Origin: Antedon mediterranea
Taxonomy: Eukaryota; Echinodermata; Crinoidea; Comatulida; Antedonidae
DNA length: 64,000 bases
Direction: 5' to 3'
NCBI RefSeq assembly: GCF_964355755.1
Contig: NC_092676.1
Coordinates: 8,416,288-8,480,287 of the forward strand
Shown: positions 36,910 to 50,109 of the stretch, piece by piece
How the letters are laid out: every line of letters begins with the position of its first letter
Numbering within the stretch: the first letter of the stretch is position 1
Position numbers and translations under genes: made by a program
Notes under the pieces: generated by a model
Seen by the model: the letters and a program-made list of their open reading frames with translations, nothing else
Told to the model about the DNA's origin: nothing
The model's database searches: none

Positions 36910-37041
36910 TCGAATGTTTGCTGAATTGTTTTAGTCCAGGTAGAAACACAAATCTAAACTATATACAATTATATTAAAATATAATAATAAATAACTAGAA
37001 AATAAATAGCTAATAATTTGAATAGCATAACTATTATTGTG

Positions 37042-37547
37042 AATAAACACTAGTTTAGTGTGTTGTAAACAATGTTAGATTTAGTGTGCATTTTTAATTG
37101 CAACAAAAATTGATTCTGATGTATTATTGTGGTCAGCAAACAGCATGTCAAATCTTTTAGATTATTTATCTTAAAATTTAAGATCAATTCCAAGACATAA
37201 ATTTTAAAATATTTTATCAAAAAACAAATTAGTTTTTTACTTGTAATTAAATAGTTTTTATTAACAGTTTTATGAATTAAAATCTGTATAATTGGGTTAT
37301 AGGCTTAAACTTTAAGTTTATTGAGAAATCACTTGATTTACAAAAAAACTGGTGGTTAGAATTCCATAAAAACAATTTGGGATGGTGCTTAACTTTATCT
37401 CGGAAACAAAATTGTATTTTTTTTATGTCTGTTTAATATTCATATGTTCTGTACAATTTTATTTAAATACAGTGTGCTTCCATGATTTGGTTATGTTGGA
37501 TTTTGTTAACATATTGTACAGAAGTTTTACTTTGTTGACTCAATAAA
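37042..37547 (+). terminator. NUP50: NUP50 poly(A) signal candidates
   Basis: AATAAA at 37042-37047 and again at 37542-37547, 135 and 635 nt past the stop codon. Either could end the mRNA. The AT-rich DNA lowers the weight of each. Confidence 0.45.
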
Positions 37548-37559
37548 ATATTATAAAAT

Positions 37560-40484
37560 GGGAATAATTATATTGTAATAATAGAGATCAGATTTGTGTC
37601 TCTAAATTTTGAGCAACTAAATATATTTTAAGTTCAACCTGTCATTTTAATTAAAGTTTTAAATAAACATAATTTGTTGTGATGTTTGGATTTTACCGTG
37701 TAACTTATCTATTTTATAGTTGCCGCGTTTTTACGTCTGTTGGTAGGTAGACGCTCACGTGACTTTAGGGTTAGTATGACTATGACCCAAGGCAATTACG
37801 ACACTGCGCCCGGCTAAGATAGAAACGCGTGACATTCCTTTGATCTTGTGTCTGGCTGCGACAAATACAAATGGTACTGTACTATGTACATATTATCTAC
37901 AGCGCACGATGTTTGCTAAGAGGCGTGTCGCAGTCACAGATAAACACTTTGATCTCCAGAGCTCATCTTCCTGTTATATTGCCTTGGTACAACCTTCATT
38001 TGTTGATGGGAACTTTAATAACTATAAACTAAATTTTACCTTTCTGACGTTCTCATGACAATGATCATATCCCCTTTTCAACTATTTAATTTCCAAGTAA
38101 TTTTATTATACTATAGCGATTTATATATTTAAAAAATGACTAAAAGGGGGATTGAAATGTTTATTATACGTGAAATAATTGAATGTCTAAATTGCTCGAT
38201 TTTTTACAAATATTTATCTTTCGCGTCCCGTACCACGACCAATACACGTGTCAAAACTGCGCGCTATACATAGGTATTTAAAAGAAACAAAATGTGTAAA
38301 ATAACTGCGTTAAACTTTTGGCCTAATTGCGTTGTTTTATGTATTAGTTTTAGTAATGGATTTGATTGGTATGTTTTTAATTAATTTCTACCGATCGATT
38401 ACGGTTAATTTGGTACCGATATAAAATCGATAATAGGATATATAACGTTTTTCCCCATTTGTAGTTGTACTAACATTAAAGATGTATTTCCCCCTGAAAA
38501 ATAAGGTTTACATTTTTTTTAAATGCCATTTTTATGTCACATATCCACTTTAACCAACAGTTAGATTTAAACAAAATTTATTTACCTGAAAAAAAACCTG
38601 TAATTTAAAGAAAAAAATTGTAAAATTAGCTGCCAGCCAATTGATTTTTGGTTGAATTTAACAATTTGTTATGTTATTTTAGTGAAAACATCATTATTTT
38701 TTCCCGTTTTTTTTCTACCGAAAAGATCGACTATGATTAACTTTATTAAAAATCCAAAATAACCTATTAAAAGTCTTATTTTTTCATGTTTTGGGGGGAC
38801 AATACATCTTTAAAAAACATTTAGTTTATAACTAATATTTACCACAATAATACTAAACAATATGGTTATAAATGATATGGTCCCTTTAGTTTAAATATCA
38901 TGCGAATGTTTTCCTTTCCTTTTTCCTTATTAAACTATATATCTAATAATTGTTTTGTTAGGGGTCTGATTGAGACAAGTTTAATACTTCTAAACCAGAT
39001 CCCAGCCAAAAGAAAATAAGTAGAAATGTTATGTTAAAATGTTTAATATTTATGTTAAATAATATGTTTTTTGGTTGAATAAATATTACGAAACTTCAAA
39101 CTTCAACTTCAATGTTGGTCCTATATTTCATAAATCGTATATATTACTTTTTATCGTTTTCTATATCCTTGCAATGTAATAAAAAATATATATTTTAAAT
39201 AAGAATAATCCTTGATATGGTTATAATTATTTTTAATTATAATTTTGTTATATATGTTATAGCGTTGGCATATATTTACCCCTTTTAATTAGCTTATTAA
39301 TAATCTACAGAAATTTGTTATTTCAGGTACATCGGGTTAAAATATTTCACTAAAATCATACAGGACGCCCTCAATTTTGCTAAGAAGTAGAGGCATGACG
39401 TCGACCACTAGCAATCCCACACGACTTAATAAAATCATTTTTAATACATGTAGGCCTACTGTACTTGTATTGAAAAAAAAAATTAAATTATTTAACAAAA
39501 TCAAACAAATTACAGTTTGGAAATTCCGATCGGGGAAGAGACTTTACAATTTAAATTTTTATAAAGAGAACGAAATTTATTTATTTTTTGGTAATAGGCT
39601 ACTTTAAATTATGAAACGACCGATATAAGATTAATAGTGTTAGTATTTTGTGTATTATTAATTAATAAATTATATACAATTTACTGCAAGATGTTGATTC
39701 ACAACGTAATTTACAATCAGTTAAATAGTTTTGTAATAAACTTAAATTGATTGTAATAAAAGATAATAAAATAGTCTTAATCTATTATTTTAGGCCCGGC
39801 TTATCGTTTTTTTTTTAACGGAAAATAGGTTTTTTTAGTAGAGATTTACATCATGAAACTTCCAACAATAAGCATTTTATTGTAGGATAAATTAGCAGTA
39901 TTTAAAAAATCTCGGCTAAAGGGATTGGTATCGGAAAAAACGTGAGTATTTTTTTTTTATCAAGCCTTTTCATCAACCACACCAACAGTATACCGTATTG
40001 AACAACTGCGCGTACCACACGAAGCTGGTGTCCTGCTGGTGGCGCTAGAAGTAGTGATTTTTACCACTTAGAAGAACCGAAAACGTCTTGACAAATTACA
40101 TTTTCTACGAATAGGACCATCTTGCTAACTAAATTGATAAATTTTCTTCATCTAACAATTGGAATCCAGGTATAAAAGAGTTACAAAACAGTTCAACATC
40201 CGGGGGTTCCAAAAAGAGGAACAAAACGAACAAAGTGTGGCGAATGTTATAATTGGAATAATTAAGTTCATCCGCCGGAGAAAGTAGGAGCAAAACTTTA
40301 TCATAAGGAAGAAATGTAATAATTCCATTACATAAAATATTAATAATTTATATTGTTTGTGTCATATTTACTACCTTTCGTTACAAAAGCAAATAAATAC
40401 CAATATTTTAGTAATATTTTATTATCAAAATTACTACGCTGATGCCACTGTACTGCGGTGATTTACCACTTTCCCGTTGTTTAG
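37560..40484. other. Spacer between NUP50 and PHF21A
   Basis: No coding exon is recognised. 37,720-37,830 is GC-richer with a tcacgtgac E-box and may be a promoter. 38476-38814 is a family C MITE. Around 40,020-40,060 is a CTCF-like word. The upstream non-coding exon of PHF21A probably lies in here but cannot be placed. Confidence 0.4.
38476..38814. mobile_element. MITE family C, complete copy
   Basis: ttaaagatgtatttccccct at the left and ggggggacaatacatctttaa at the right. The interior holds the family's tgtcacatatccacttt and gctgccagccaattgattttt blocks. About 339 bp. Confidence 0.75.
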
Positions 40485-40596
40485 AGTAGGGACCGAACGG
40501 TCCAGTTTCATAAAAGCGGCAAAATTTTATGAAATGGCGAATCCAGAGCTTGCCAAATTACAAGCCCAGCTAAGGAAAGAAATACAGAATCATCAG
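40485..40596 (+). CDS. PHF21A: PHF21A first coding exon (coding 40534-40596)
   Basis: PHF21A/BHC80 is a subunit of the LSD1-CoREST histone demethylase complex. The vertebrate protein reads unmethylated H3K4 through its PHD finger. This exon gives MANPELAKLQAQLRKEIQNHQ, aligned with the vertebrate N-terminal coiled coil (MELQTLQEALKVEIQVHQ). So the ATG at 40534 is preferred over the upstream in-frame ATG at 40477. It ends in phase 0 at cag|gtatgt. An acceptor-like gttgtttag ends at 40484. Coding exons in the window: 40534-40596, 42253-42285, 43232-43297, 48321-48380, 52053-52146, 52950-53152, 58728-58859, 59073-59216, 60102-60159, 63769-63830. This gives 305 aa, and the gene continues beyond the edge. 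Confidence 0.9.
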
Positions 40597-42252
40597 GTAT
40601 GTAAATGTTGTTATTTATTTCTTTTAAATTTATTTGTTGCATCAATTTACATTTTTTTAGCTGGTCGCTTCGAGTTTTTCATCGGCGGTGTGTTAGCGCC
40701 CCCATCTTTTTTTAAAGGGACAAACAAGAGAGTTCGTCCGTGTGGTGTGTGCGCGAAGCAACAACCTTTAGGGTTAGCTACTTTACAGAATAAAGGGCTC
40801 AGCTATCGAATGAATGATGGAATTTTCTCCGCTATAAATACAAATTAAAATCATAATAACTGTAAAGCAACTAACACGAAACCTGTTAATTTAACATAAT
40901 TTAATATTTAATAAAAGAAACTCCCAAGAAACAATTTCAAGAAATACACCTGCCCTGAATGAACAGTCCAGTCATACCAACCGGCAATATGAACTCTCTT
41001 CTTTCCATACTTTTTATCGTATACAGTACAAACTAATTTTTTTGTGTTATTGTGTTTTTTTAATGAAGTTAACTTTGAATTAGTTTATTAAATCACAGTT
41101 TGTTGTATTCTTGCGCTAGTTATCCCTACCATACCAGATTAATAATTTGTCTCGATTAAGAGAAATTTTGAACAGGTACCATAGTCAATACCAAATAATT
41201 TTTGCAAATTATTGTTTTAAATAATCTAATACTAATAGTATTTCATAGTAATGTATGATTGAGTATGCTTTTTAGGTGTTCACTGTATTATAATTTACCC
41301 ACATGTTTGTGATTTAGTTTTGACATGAATTTCCAAAAGGACTGATAAAATCTGAATCTGATGTAGTTTACATTTAACAATATAAAAAATACGAATATAA
41401 ATTATGATTTTATAAATGAGGTTTTTTGCAAAGGAACACGGGTGTATTTGTGCTGTGATCATTATTAGGAAATAGACCTAGGTCTATTTGTAATCATTGA
41501 CTAGAAATGGAAATTCCAAGTAAAAATCACAGTAATTTTTTTTAGTACAGGTGCAATTGTGAATTAACTTTCATGCTTATACAAGTCCTTGAAAACTACA
41601 CTTAACGGCAAAATGATGCCAAAATATTTTCTCTTTTTCCTGTTATAATAATAAAGAATAAAGAATTTTTTTGGGGGAAATTTTCGTTGCCATGGTAATG
41701 TTTCACTGTGTATTGAACGTGGCTCCAGAGTGATGTGGTTCTTAAGCTGTGATAATGTTTTGGAGTTTACTCTAGTTGTAGTATAATAACTCTATGGTTA
41801 CCAATACCACCAGTCACTGATGTTTTGTTTTTTGGATACAACCAACTTTCCCAACGGGACACATTTAAAGCCAATTTACACAAATAAGTGGTAACGATAA
41901 GCGGAAAAACCCGGAAACTGCCCGTCCACGTTATGTATGGTCATAAGGAATAACATAGATTATATGTTTTTATTACCGTTACCCCTTGTCTGTGTAAATT
42001 GGCTGTTTGGTTTTCTGAAAAGTCTGGTATTTAGAATGTGTTTTGAAATAGTGAACAAGAATGTTGTACCTTTTAGTCCTGAAGATAAGTATGATTTTGG
42101 TAGAGTTTCAGGTTTTCAAAGAGTTCGGTATTGGGAAAATTGACTGTATTATATTAATTAGCAATATGCCAAGATCACAGTGGAAATATGGTATATTCAA
42201 TGTTCACGTTTCTGTTTATACTGTACCGTCTATATATATTTTTATTTTGCAG

Positions 42253-42285
42253 TATGTTGTCGGAAGACTTAAGCGGGAGCCATTT
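42253..42285 (+). CDS. PHF21A: PHF21A coding exon 2 (microexon, 33 nt)
   Basis: YVVGRLKREPF between ttttgcag and gtaagt, phase 0 to phase 0. It is colinear with vertebrate KLVAQMKQDPQ in length and pattern. Confidence 0.85.
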
Positions 42286-42508
42286 GTAAGTACTCTATGA
42301 TGACCTTGGATTGTTCATCAACACATTTTAATGTTTGATGACCTTTGTAATTTGTTTGATACTCTCGCGCTTTCATTAATTCATGAAAAAGAGTGCAATG
42401 ACATGACCTTTTAAATCATTATATTTTCGGTTTAAGATCTTATTTGACACGACATGCTACACATGAGTAAGGTAGTCGTATTAGTGAATATGGCCAAGGA
42501 GTAGATGC

Positions 42509-42702
42509 AGGCCTTGTTTTTTTTTAATTATAGGTTTGCTACAAATTGCACTCCTCGATACATTCAGGAGTGCCGTACAGTACTGTAGGTGTGCTGTTTG
42601 TATTTTGGTGTGTAGAAGCATGTTGTAAATCACACTCCTCAAGGGCATTTTAGGAGTGTTTTTGATGAGTGATCGCACTCGCTCACCTTAAAAGACAAGG
42701 CC
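42509..42702. mobile_element. MITE family D, inverted, in PHF21A intron 2
   Basis: aggccttg... at the left and ttaaaagacaaggcct at the right. The interior is the reverse complement of the copies at 33149 and 34277 (tgatcgcactcgctcacc near the right end). 194 bp. Confidence 0.75.
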
Positions 42703-43231
42703 TATAGATGGCAAAAATTGTTAGGACTAGGGATAGATGGCAACATTTGACATGTTAAGATTAAGAGTAAGGAGTAGATTCCAAAAATAAAAGAGTACTT
42801 AAAAATACTGTATATTTCAACTGCACTGTAGCAAACCATTATACTATAGTTAGTTTTTGATCACATCGCGTTGAACAACATTTCAAAAATTGATGAAAAC
42901 CCTGGAGTAAAACCATAGAACCATTCAATCACATCCATTAATGCTCTAACTAATACTAAATGGTACATCAAATGGCACATCATGTTTATAAAAAGTACTC
43001 TGATATAAGAATGAACATCGTGCTGTCAGACCACTGACTACGGTGTAGTAAATTCAAGAAAAAAAAAGTTTTAGGAAAACCATAGACAAACATCGAAAAT
43101 GTTTCTTTAGTCTTTTGTAAATCTTTGAATTTAAAAAATTCTATTTAGCATAAAATGTCATAGCCTGAATGCATGTTTCTGTTATAAATCAATAATTTTG
43201 ACATTAAAGAATTTTTTTTCTACATTCATAG

Positions 43232-43297
43232 AATGCTGATTTGCGGAAGCAACTTAATGAACAACAGATGAAAATCCAAGCCTTAAGTGATAGACAG
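43232..43297 (+). CDS. PHF21A: PHF21A coding exon 3
   Basis: 66 nt, phase 0 to phase 0, NADLRKQLNEQQMKIQALSD. It aligns almost residue for residue with vertebrate [20 protein letters not shown]. This is the strongest single anchor for the PHF21A identification; it is coiled coil. Confidence 0.95.
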
Positions 43298-43321
43298 GTG
43301 AGACAAATAGTTTAATATTAA

Positions 43322-43615
43322 AGACCACACCCATCCAAGCCCACACCAATCCAAGACCACACCTATCCGCAACCACCACACCCATCCAAGCCCCGACACT
43401 CATCCAAGACCATGCCCATCCAAGCCCACACCGATCCAAGCCCACACCGATCCAAGCCAACACCCGTCCAAGCCCACACCCATCCAAGCCCACACCCATC
43501 CAAGCCCACACCCATCCAAGCCCACACCCATCCAAGCCCACACCCATCCAAGCCCACACCCATCCAAGCCCACACCCATCCAAGCCCACACCCATCAAAG
43601 CCCACACCTATCAAA
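43322..43615. repeat. 16-bp minisatellite next to a 5' splice site
   Basis: Repeats of cccacacccatccaag starting about 25 nt after the exon 3 donor, about 18 copies. The centre is homogeneous and the edges degenerate. Long ORFs in several frames (MGVGLDGCGLGWVWAW on the minus strand) arise because 16 is not a multiple of 3. They are not genes. Confidence 0.95.
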
Positions 43616-44302
43616 GCCAACCAATTTTTAACAATTGAGTCTTTGTGTTAACTTTCTTAACACTTTAAATATTGCATGGTGAATTTAAACACTTATGAGA
43701 GTTTCGTTTTTCTTAAAAAGAAAAATGCACTTATGCCGGAGAAACTTAAATAAGTCCAGAGGGCTTTAAGGCTAGTTCCACCAGAACAAAAAGTATATTT
43801 AAAGTTAATAAAGTATGGTTGAGAGACTTATTTAATTTTGGAAAGATCACACACTTCACTATACTTAAGACAGTTAGATTAAATTCTGCTAAAATAAACG
43901 TATTTACTGCTAAACATAAATTATAAAGTGTGAGTGTGCCAAATAAGTAATTTTTTTAAAGTAAATGTTAAAGGTTTGCATGTAGGTTTTCCAAGAAGGG
44001 AAGTACTGTATATACTGTAAGTATAATTGAGAAAGGAGTATTTTTCAGAAGATGGTTGTAAAACTTTATTTCCTTCACCAGAACATTTGTTTTTATTTGC
44101 CTGTTTCATTTTTGTCTCTGTTTTGTTCAGGCATAAATTTGAATATAAAATACATAAAAAAAAACCTTGCTCCCTGGTCATGTTTGAAGCTCCATAAAAT
44201 GTGTATAATGTTGCAATATAATTTATGATTTTGTACAAATTCTGAAGAATTCATGAAACACTTTGTTTTTCCTTCTGCTTGATATACTCAATAAATAAAG
44301 TA

Positions 44303-44411
44303 AAGCTCTGTCCACACCATCAAACTGATGTGCCCATATATGAACATGATGATGTCAAAGCACAACCATATTTGGGCACATCACACATTTTTTGATAATT
44401 TAGACAGAACA
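44303..44411. mobile_element. MITE family B, short copy in PHF21A intron 3
   Basis: aagctctgtccacaccatca follows TA. The inner gatgtgcccatatatg / atatttgggcacatcaca pair is kept. The right end is degenerate (tagacagaac). Confidence 0.65.
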
Positions 44412-44414
44412 TAA

Positions 44415-46490
44415 GATTATTTGCTACAGTACGTTTACCTACGTAAAATGTTTAGTTCATTTTACCCCCAACCCCCATCAACTTATTAACATTAAAGGTA
44501 ATTAGGAAATTTGATTCCCACTATAGAATTTCATCTGTTGTCAATAACAGATTTAAATTTATAGTTGTTGGTAACGACAGCTCTGTACTGATAATACAAA
44601 TGCTGTAAGAATTGAATTGTGTGATTCTGTTTTATCCTTGCAGGTGTTGTTGCAAAATTATTTATCATATTCACAATTTGACTCTGATCTCTTTCTTGTG
44701 AAACATAGAAATTGAAAGTTCAAATTTTAGATTTTGACTGTGAGGATTTCAAACTCATGAAATAATTGCATGATTCAACAAATAAAATAACATTTATTAT
44801 TTGTTAAAATTATAACACACATTGTTCTAAATCAAACATATATTCTGTCCACTGCTTCCATCTTTGAAAAATAGTTAAGACAGAAGGCTAGGCCATTAAA
44901 AATGGTAGTGCTTTTTTGGCTGTAAAGTAAAAAAGAATGGGCACACTACAGGTTGGTTATTATCAATGGTGCAATAAACATTAGAAATCCTATACACAGA
45001 GATACTCTTTAACATATCATCCTCAGAGTTCCTTGTTTCTTTTCTTCCGTTTCTTAATTAGAAATAAATTCAAGATGAGATATGTAGTAAAATTATTGAC
45101 TTGGATTTTCAAAAGCTTACAGTATAATGAATTTGTAATGATTGAGTAGCGCTTAATACGATTTTGTCAGTTTATGTTGTTTCAATTTTACGTACTCTAT
45201 TCAATTGGGTGTGAAGTCCATGACTTTCTGTATCTCAATCACAATCAATTTTAGTCATGTGATCCAAAGAAGAATTAACATTCAAGCAACTGACAAAAAT
45301 CAAATCCAATTCATGAGTTTATAAACAACTGTCATCACACTGTTCTAACTCTTACCATTTTCACACCTGTAATTGTTACAACTTGTTTGTTTGATCTCCC
45401 GATCTATTACACATTTTAATACACGCATACGAACCATGAGAAATCTCGAAAGCATAGTTGCATGCTATTTGATACTATGATTGGTCTGACCAATACGCGT
45501 ACGCGCAATAACAGAATGAGCAATCTCGGAACTAAAAAACAGCCTGTCGTCAGTGTTTTTTTCTTTCGAGATTTCACAAGGGATTTCCACAACATTGTCT
45601 TCACACTATACAACAAACCTGGTTACAAGTTGTTACTTTTTGCAGATCTGAAAGTGTATTACATAATTCTTAGCAAATTTGCGTCACTGTGTCTGAGTGG
45701 GTTTAGTGCTTACTATAAAGCCACAGTTCTGTATCTGAATTTTCACCTTCACCAAATGTGATGGAACAAACTTATTGGTAATTACCGTAGTAAATTTACG
45801 GACCGGTTGGTATGAGGACTAATAACGTGTAATGAAGCTACTGACGTTGTTTTGAGTATGTTGGCGTCATGTTCTGTGTATATCAAATTACGAATTTGTC
45901 GTCATCCAAAAAGTTTAAACAGTATAAAATAGTAAATACTGTCAGTTTTCTCAGCAACAGTTTTCTTTTTTTAATTGTAAATGTTATATTTTCCTATTTA
46001 ATCACAATTCTCTATATTATATTATATTATTATCCCATATTTGGTATTTTCACCCGTTATTCATATTTGTAACCTGTAATATTTTAAACATCATTGGTCA
46101 TATTGAGTATTTTTTTTTTTTGCATTTGGAGGATCTAAGCAAAGCTTAAGTTTTCAATGTAATCTCATCATTGTAAATTCAACTATCTGATGAAATATCA
46201 AACTAGTGCGGACATACACTACCATCCCCATTTCTATGACAACCTGGGATTAGTGATGGATCTACTACTATCTCATTCACTGCTATTTAAATCTCGCATT
46301 TGACTTGGATAATTCTTTAATAGTGCTGTTAATTCAGAATTGTAAAATCTGGCAGATTTTCAGATTTTATTTAATGTTTTCTTGCCAATTCATATGACTT
46401 GCATCACTGGATATCTGAAGATTTGTAATGGGTTAATTTCTATAAATTAAACAAGTATGATTCATAATCAGGATGTTTTACATAGTAAAA
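44415..46490. other. PHF21A intron 3, left part, nothing coding recognised
   Basis: AT-rich intron. Overlapping ORFs at 45.4-45.8 kb on both strands show no domain. Confidence 0.45.
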
Positions 46491-46492
46491 TG

Positions 46493-46781
46493 GTAAAGAT
46501 ATATTGTCCCCCTAACAATTTTTTTTAAATATACCATTTTAATGTCACATAATAGTTATTCACCTCTGATCTGGAAAAAAAAATTTACCTAAAAATACAG
46601 TAATTTAACGCAAAAAATGTCAATGTATTTAGTCTTTATAAGTGAAATCATTTTGTGTCCCATTTTTTTTTATTTGGAAGTGAATAACTTTGTGACAACT
46701 GCAAAAGGGTCTACGGTATTATTAAAGTCTGATTTTATAAGTCTATTTTCATAATTGTAGGGGACAATACTGTATCTTTAA
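46493..46781. mobile_element. MITE family C in PHF21A intron 3
   Basis: taaagatatattgtccccct at the left and ggggacaatactgtatcttta at the right. The shared tgtcacataatagttattcacc block is inside. Confidence 0.75.
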
Positions 46782-48320
46782 GGTTTAAGTGGAGACTGCT
46801 ATCCAATTTGTATTGGAACATTCCATGCTCCTACTACAGTTATAGTTAGCAATCATTTCTACTTTAAACCACTAGAAACCCCTGAATTAAATTAATTTAA
46901 GCCTGAAAATCTTTCATTAAATTCACAACGTATCTGCCAAGAGAGAAATTGTATGAACTGTTAGTTTTATGATTTAATCCAATATTGATTTTAAATGTTC
47001 TGATGAAATACATGACCATTGAAAAGTAAATTTTTACAAGTTTCCTTTTATTGAGTGTGTGTGCTTAACTACAGTTTTTTCTGCTTTCTGTTTTTACTGT
47101 ATACAATAATAAAATTGTTATTACATGTCAGTCTTTATTTGATCTTATTTTAATCTTAGGAATTGCAATTAACAACTAAATCCTATTACTTGCTTGTATA
47201 AGAACATTGGTAATAATCTATTACGCGAGTACACGGAGTAACGATACGAGAAAATTATTTATCAAGGAGAATAAACTATCTAATTATGAGTTTACTTAAA
47301 CTACAGTATTCTATCCCCTTCTACAGTACGGTACTTATTAAATGGCTTTGTGACACAGTGCCATGGTAATTGTAAAATCATTCAAGCATGACAAGAACAA
47401 CAACCACCCAAAAGTATATCAAACCATGATAAAACCTTACTGTATACGGACAAAGAACAGCATCGTTATTATTGATTAGACTGTTTCTATGTAAAATGTT
47501 TTTCAAGTGTTTTCACCCAAAAATGTTTCTTTAGTCTATCTGTTATTATATTGAACTGTAGTGTTATGTTTAATTAGAATAGAAGTTCTTTGTTTATTTA
47601 ATTAAATCTTTAGTATTAGTATAAATTAACTGGCACAGAACAAATTTTAAATTGCTTATTGATATACTGAAAATTAATTAATTGATTTAGAAACCAGAGT
47701 TTGGTATCCACTCTTCCAGGCTGGTAATTAGTTTTTAGAAGGTTTATTCAATGTCCAATTTTTTGTTTTAGTAGTTTGTTAATTTATTTGAATAAATTAA
47801 ATTTAACATTCTCTTGAAATATTTTTCTTTAATATCTAAAAAAAAAAAAATGTTTGTGAAATAAAAAAAAAGTATTCTAGTATACATATTTACCATATTT
47901 TTTCCAAGGTTATAAGTAATGTGTACTGTATTATTAAATAACAATATAATGACTAAAATTTATGCTGCGGTACGAATTGATTATATCATAATAGTATGTC
48001 TGAAATAATTTAATTCAGAAAGGGACTATAAACATCATTTTCACAATAATAACAAAATAGAATTATTTTTCTGTAACTACAAACACCCATTTTGCAACTA
48101 CACCTTGCACTTCTAACTTGATCCCTTAAATTTTGTTTTCTTATAATATTGTATAGCAATTATAAACTTCTGACATGATCCCTTAATTGAAAGATGCAGA
48201 AATGGAATTGTGGGTAGTGTAATTGGGAGTTTATAATAATTAATAATCTCTTGTTAAACTTAAGAGGGAGTTTATTTTAACTCGGGTGATGATTTTAAGT
48301 TGTTTTTATTATCGTTATAG
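46782..48320. other. PHF21A intron 3, right part, nothing recognised
   Basis: AT-rich with homopolymer runs. No repeat family or coding signal seen. Confidence 0.5.
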
Positions 48321-48380
48321 AAATGGGTTGTTCAGGATTTGCGGAACGAGCTTGTCAAACATGAGGAAGCTGTGGTTGGT
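48321..48380 (+). CDS. PHF21A: PHF21A coding exon 4
   Basis: 60 nt between gttatag and gtgagt, phase 0 to phase 0: KWVVQDLRNELVKHEEAVVG. It aligns with vertebrate KRVVEQLRKNLIVKQEQ, the end of the N-terminal coiled coil. Confidence 0.9.
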
Positions 48381-49539
48381 GTGAGTAGTTTATTAAAGAA
48401 TTAATAATTGATGTATAAATAAATAATTTGATGTATATGAAATAACACTTTGATATCCATTATGTAGATGAGTTTTAATTAAATGTGATTTATTTTACAA
48501 ATGATGGAATATTTATGAACACAGCTGTTCGGATCCCATGATGCATAGCAATTGAAAATGAAAGAAAAACTTTTGTTGTTAAGCAATGAAATTCAAAGAT
48601 TTTTTATTTACAGTTCTAGATAAAGGTCATGTTTCGTCATTATTTTAAAATACCTCATTAAATTTTTCGAAAGTGAATTTCTTGTAATATTAATAATTAT
48701 CTATAACATACTGTAAGTTTTTTTATAAAATAAAAATAACTAGGTATAGCCTGAGGAAATTATAAACCATTTTTCTAGGCTACCAACATTTCTATTTATG
48801 AAATATGTATGTAGAAATGTATCATATTCAGATGTATTGCCGGACTTGATTAACTTTCGGCCTCTGGCTCCTAATTTTTGATAAACATTATATTGTAGTG
48901 TAAATTAAGCAATTATGATTTTTTTTAAATCTAAGCAAAAAATATATCTGAAATTATAAGCATGATAAATATATTTGGATAAATTATTAATGAATTACAA
49001 ATAAATAAAAGTAAAAAATTAAGAAATTGTTAACATTTTTTATAGAAAAAAAAAACTTGATACCAATACATCACATAGTACCCTGTCATTTTTGTACTTA
49101 GGCAAATGAGGACTTCATTTCCTTGTTACATAATGATATTGAAAGTTATCATACCAGGGAGTTGTTATTAGATGGAGTAACAACAAATTTATCAACTGAT
49201 CTACAGCCAATAAGCGACGAGCGGTATACAGGAACCTCAAAGGATTATGCAGTCAACTGGCACTAATTTCCTGCCTTTTGTTTGGAGTCTACTTTGCCGA
49301 CGATGCCAGGCCCTCTATCGCCGGGATTCGTCCATTTTGAGTAAAGACTTTCGATGCATTCCTGACAAACAAACATTGTAGGCATGCGCAGATGATTCCT
49401 TCTTCGTCTATAGCTTTACAATTTGTTTACGTCATTAGAGAATTCTGCAATATATATTTTACAAAAAACCGCTTTAAATTCCGACCTTTCGTTAAAAAGT
49501 TACGATAATTCAAAGTGTACGTTCATCTGTTTGTTTGTA

Positions 49540-49570
49540 GACCTTCTTTCGTGATTTTCAGAGACTTTTG
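49540..49570 (+). other. Putative non-coding first exon of the RAG1-N-like gene
   Basis: A strong donor, ttttg|gtaagt, at 49570/49571 and an acceptor, tattcattatag, ending at 50109 bracket an intron of 539 nt. The upstream GC-richer 49,250-49,560 stretch would be the promoter. The exon start is a guess. Confidence 0.35.
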
Positions 49571-50109
49571 GTAAGTTTTAAAGTTAATATTTGATATTTT
49601 CCGCACGTTTCTCCATTTTAACACCAGCGCTAATATTTAAAAGAGTATGTCTTCTATCATTCTCTTGATATCTTATTTTCTTACAGTTTCTTACATAATC
49701 GTAATTTTGGTTAAAATACAACATGTTTTTATAGGTGTGGGCATGTTGTCAGTAGTGATAAACGCCAGCGTGTAATCTGGGTAATTAACACCCTCCGATC
49801 GTATGTTTGTTGGCGGCTGGAATCGCCGATTCTGGTGATGCACTAGGTACACCACCAGGGCCTAGGCCTAGCCAGGGAGATGGTCTAATAACAAATCCCT
49901 GGCCTAGCCCTCTCCCATAAATAGGCCTAGGCCCCTGCACGTATGCTAGGCGGGGAATTACCTATATAACTAAGCATAGCCTATAGAATAGGCCTATATA
50001 ATTATAGGATGTCCACTATAAATAATAATTAATATTAATACAATTCTATGACTATATATGAATGTACTGACTGTAATTTATTTTGTTGTCTTCCTGTTAT
50101 TCATTATAG

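Noticed and set aside
40477-40533. Upstream in-frame ATG of PHF21A
   Set aside because: It would precede the acceptor-like site at 40484 and adds residues absent from the family. The ATG at 40534 aligns with the known N-terminus.
43254-43651. Long Gly/Trp-rich and Pro/His-rich ORFs
   Set aside because: They are products of the 16-bp repeat, open in several frames at once.
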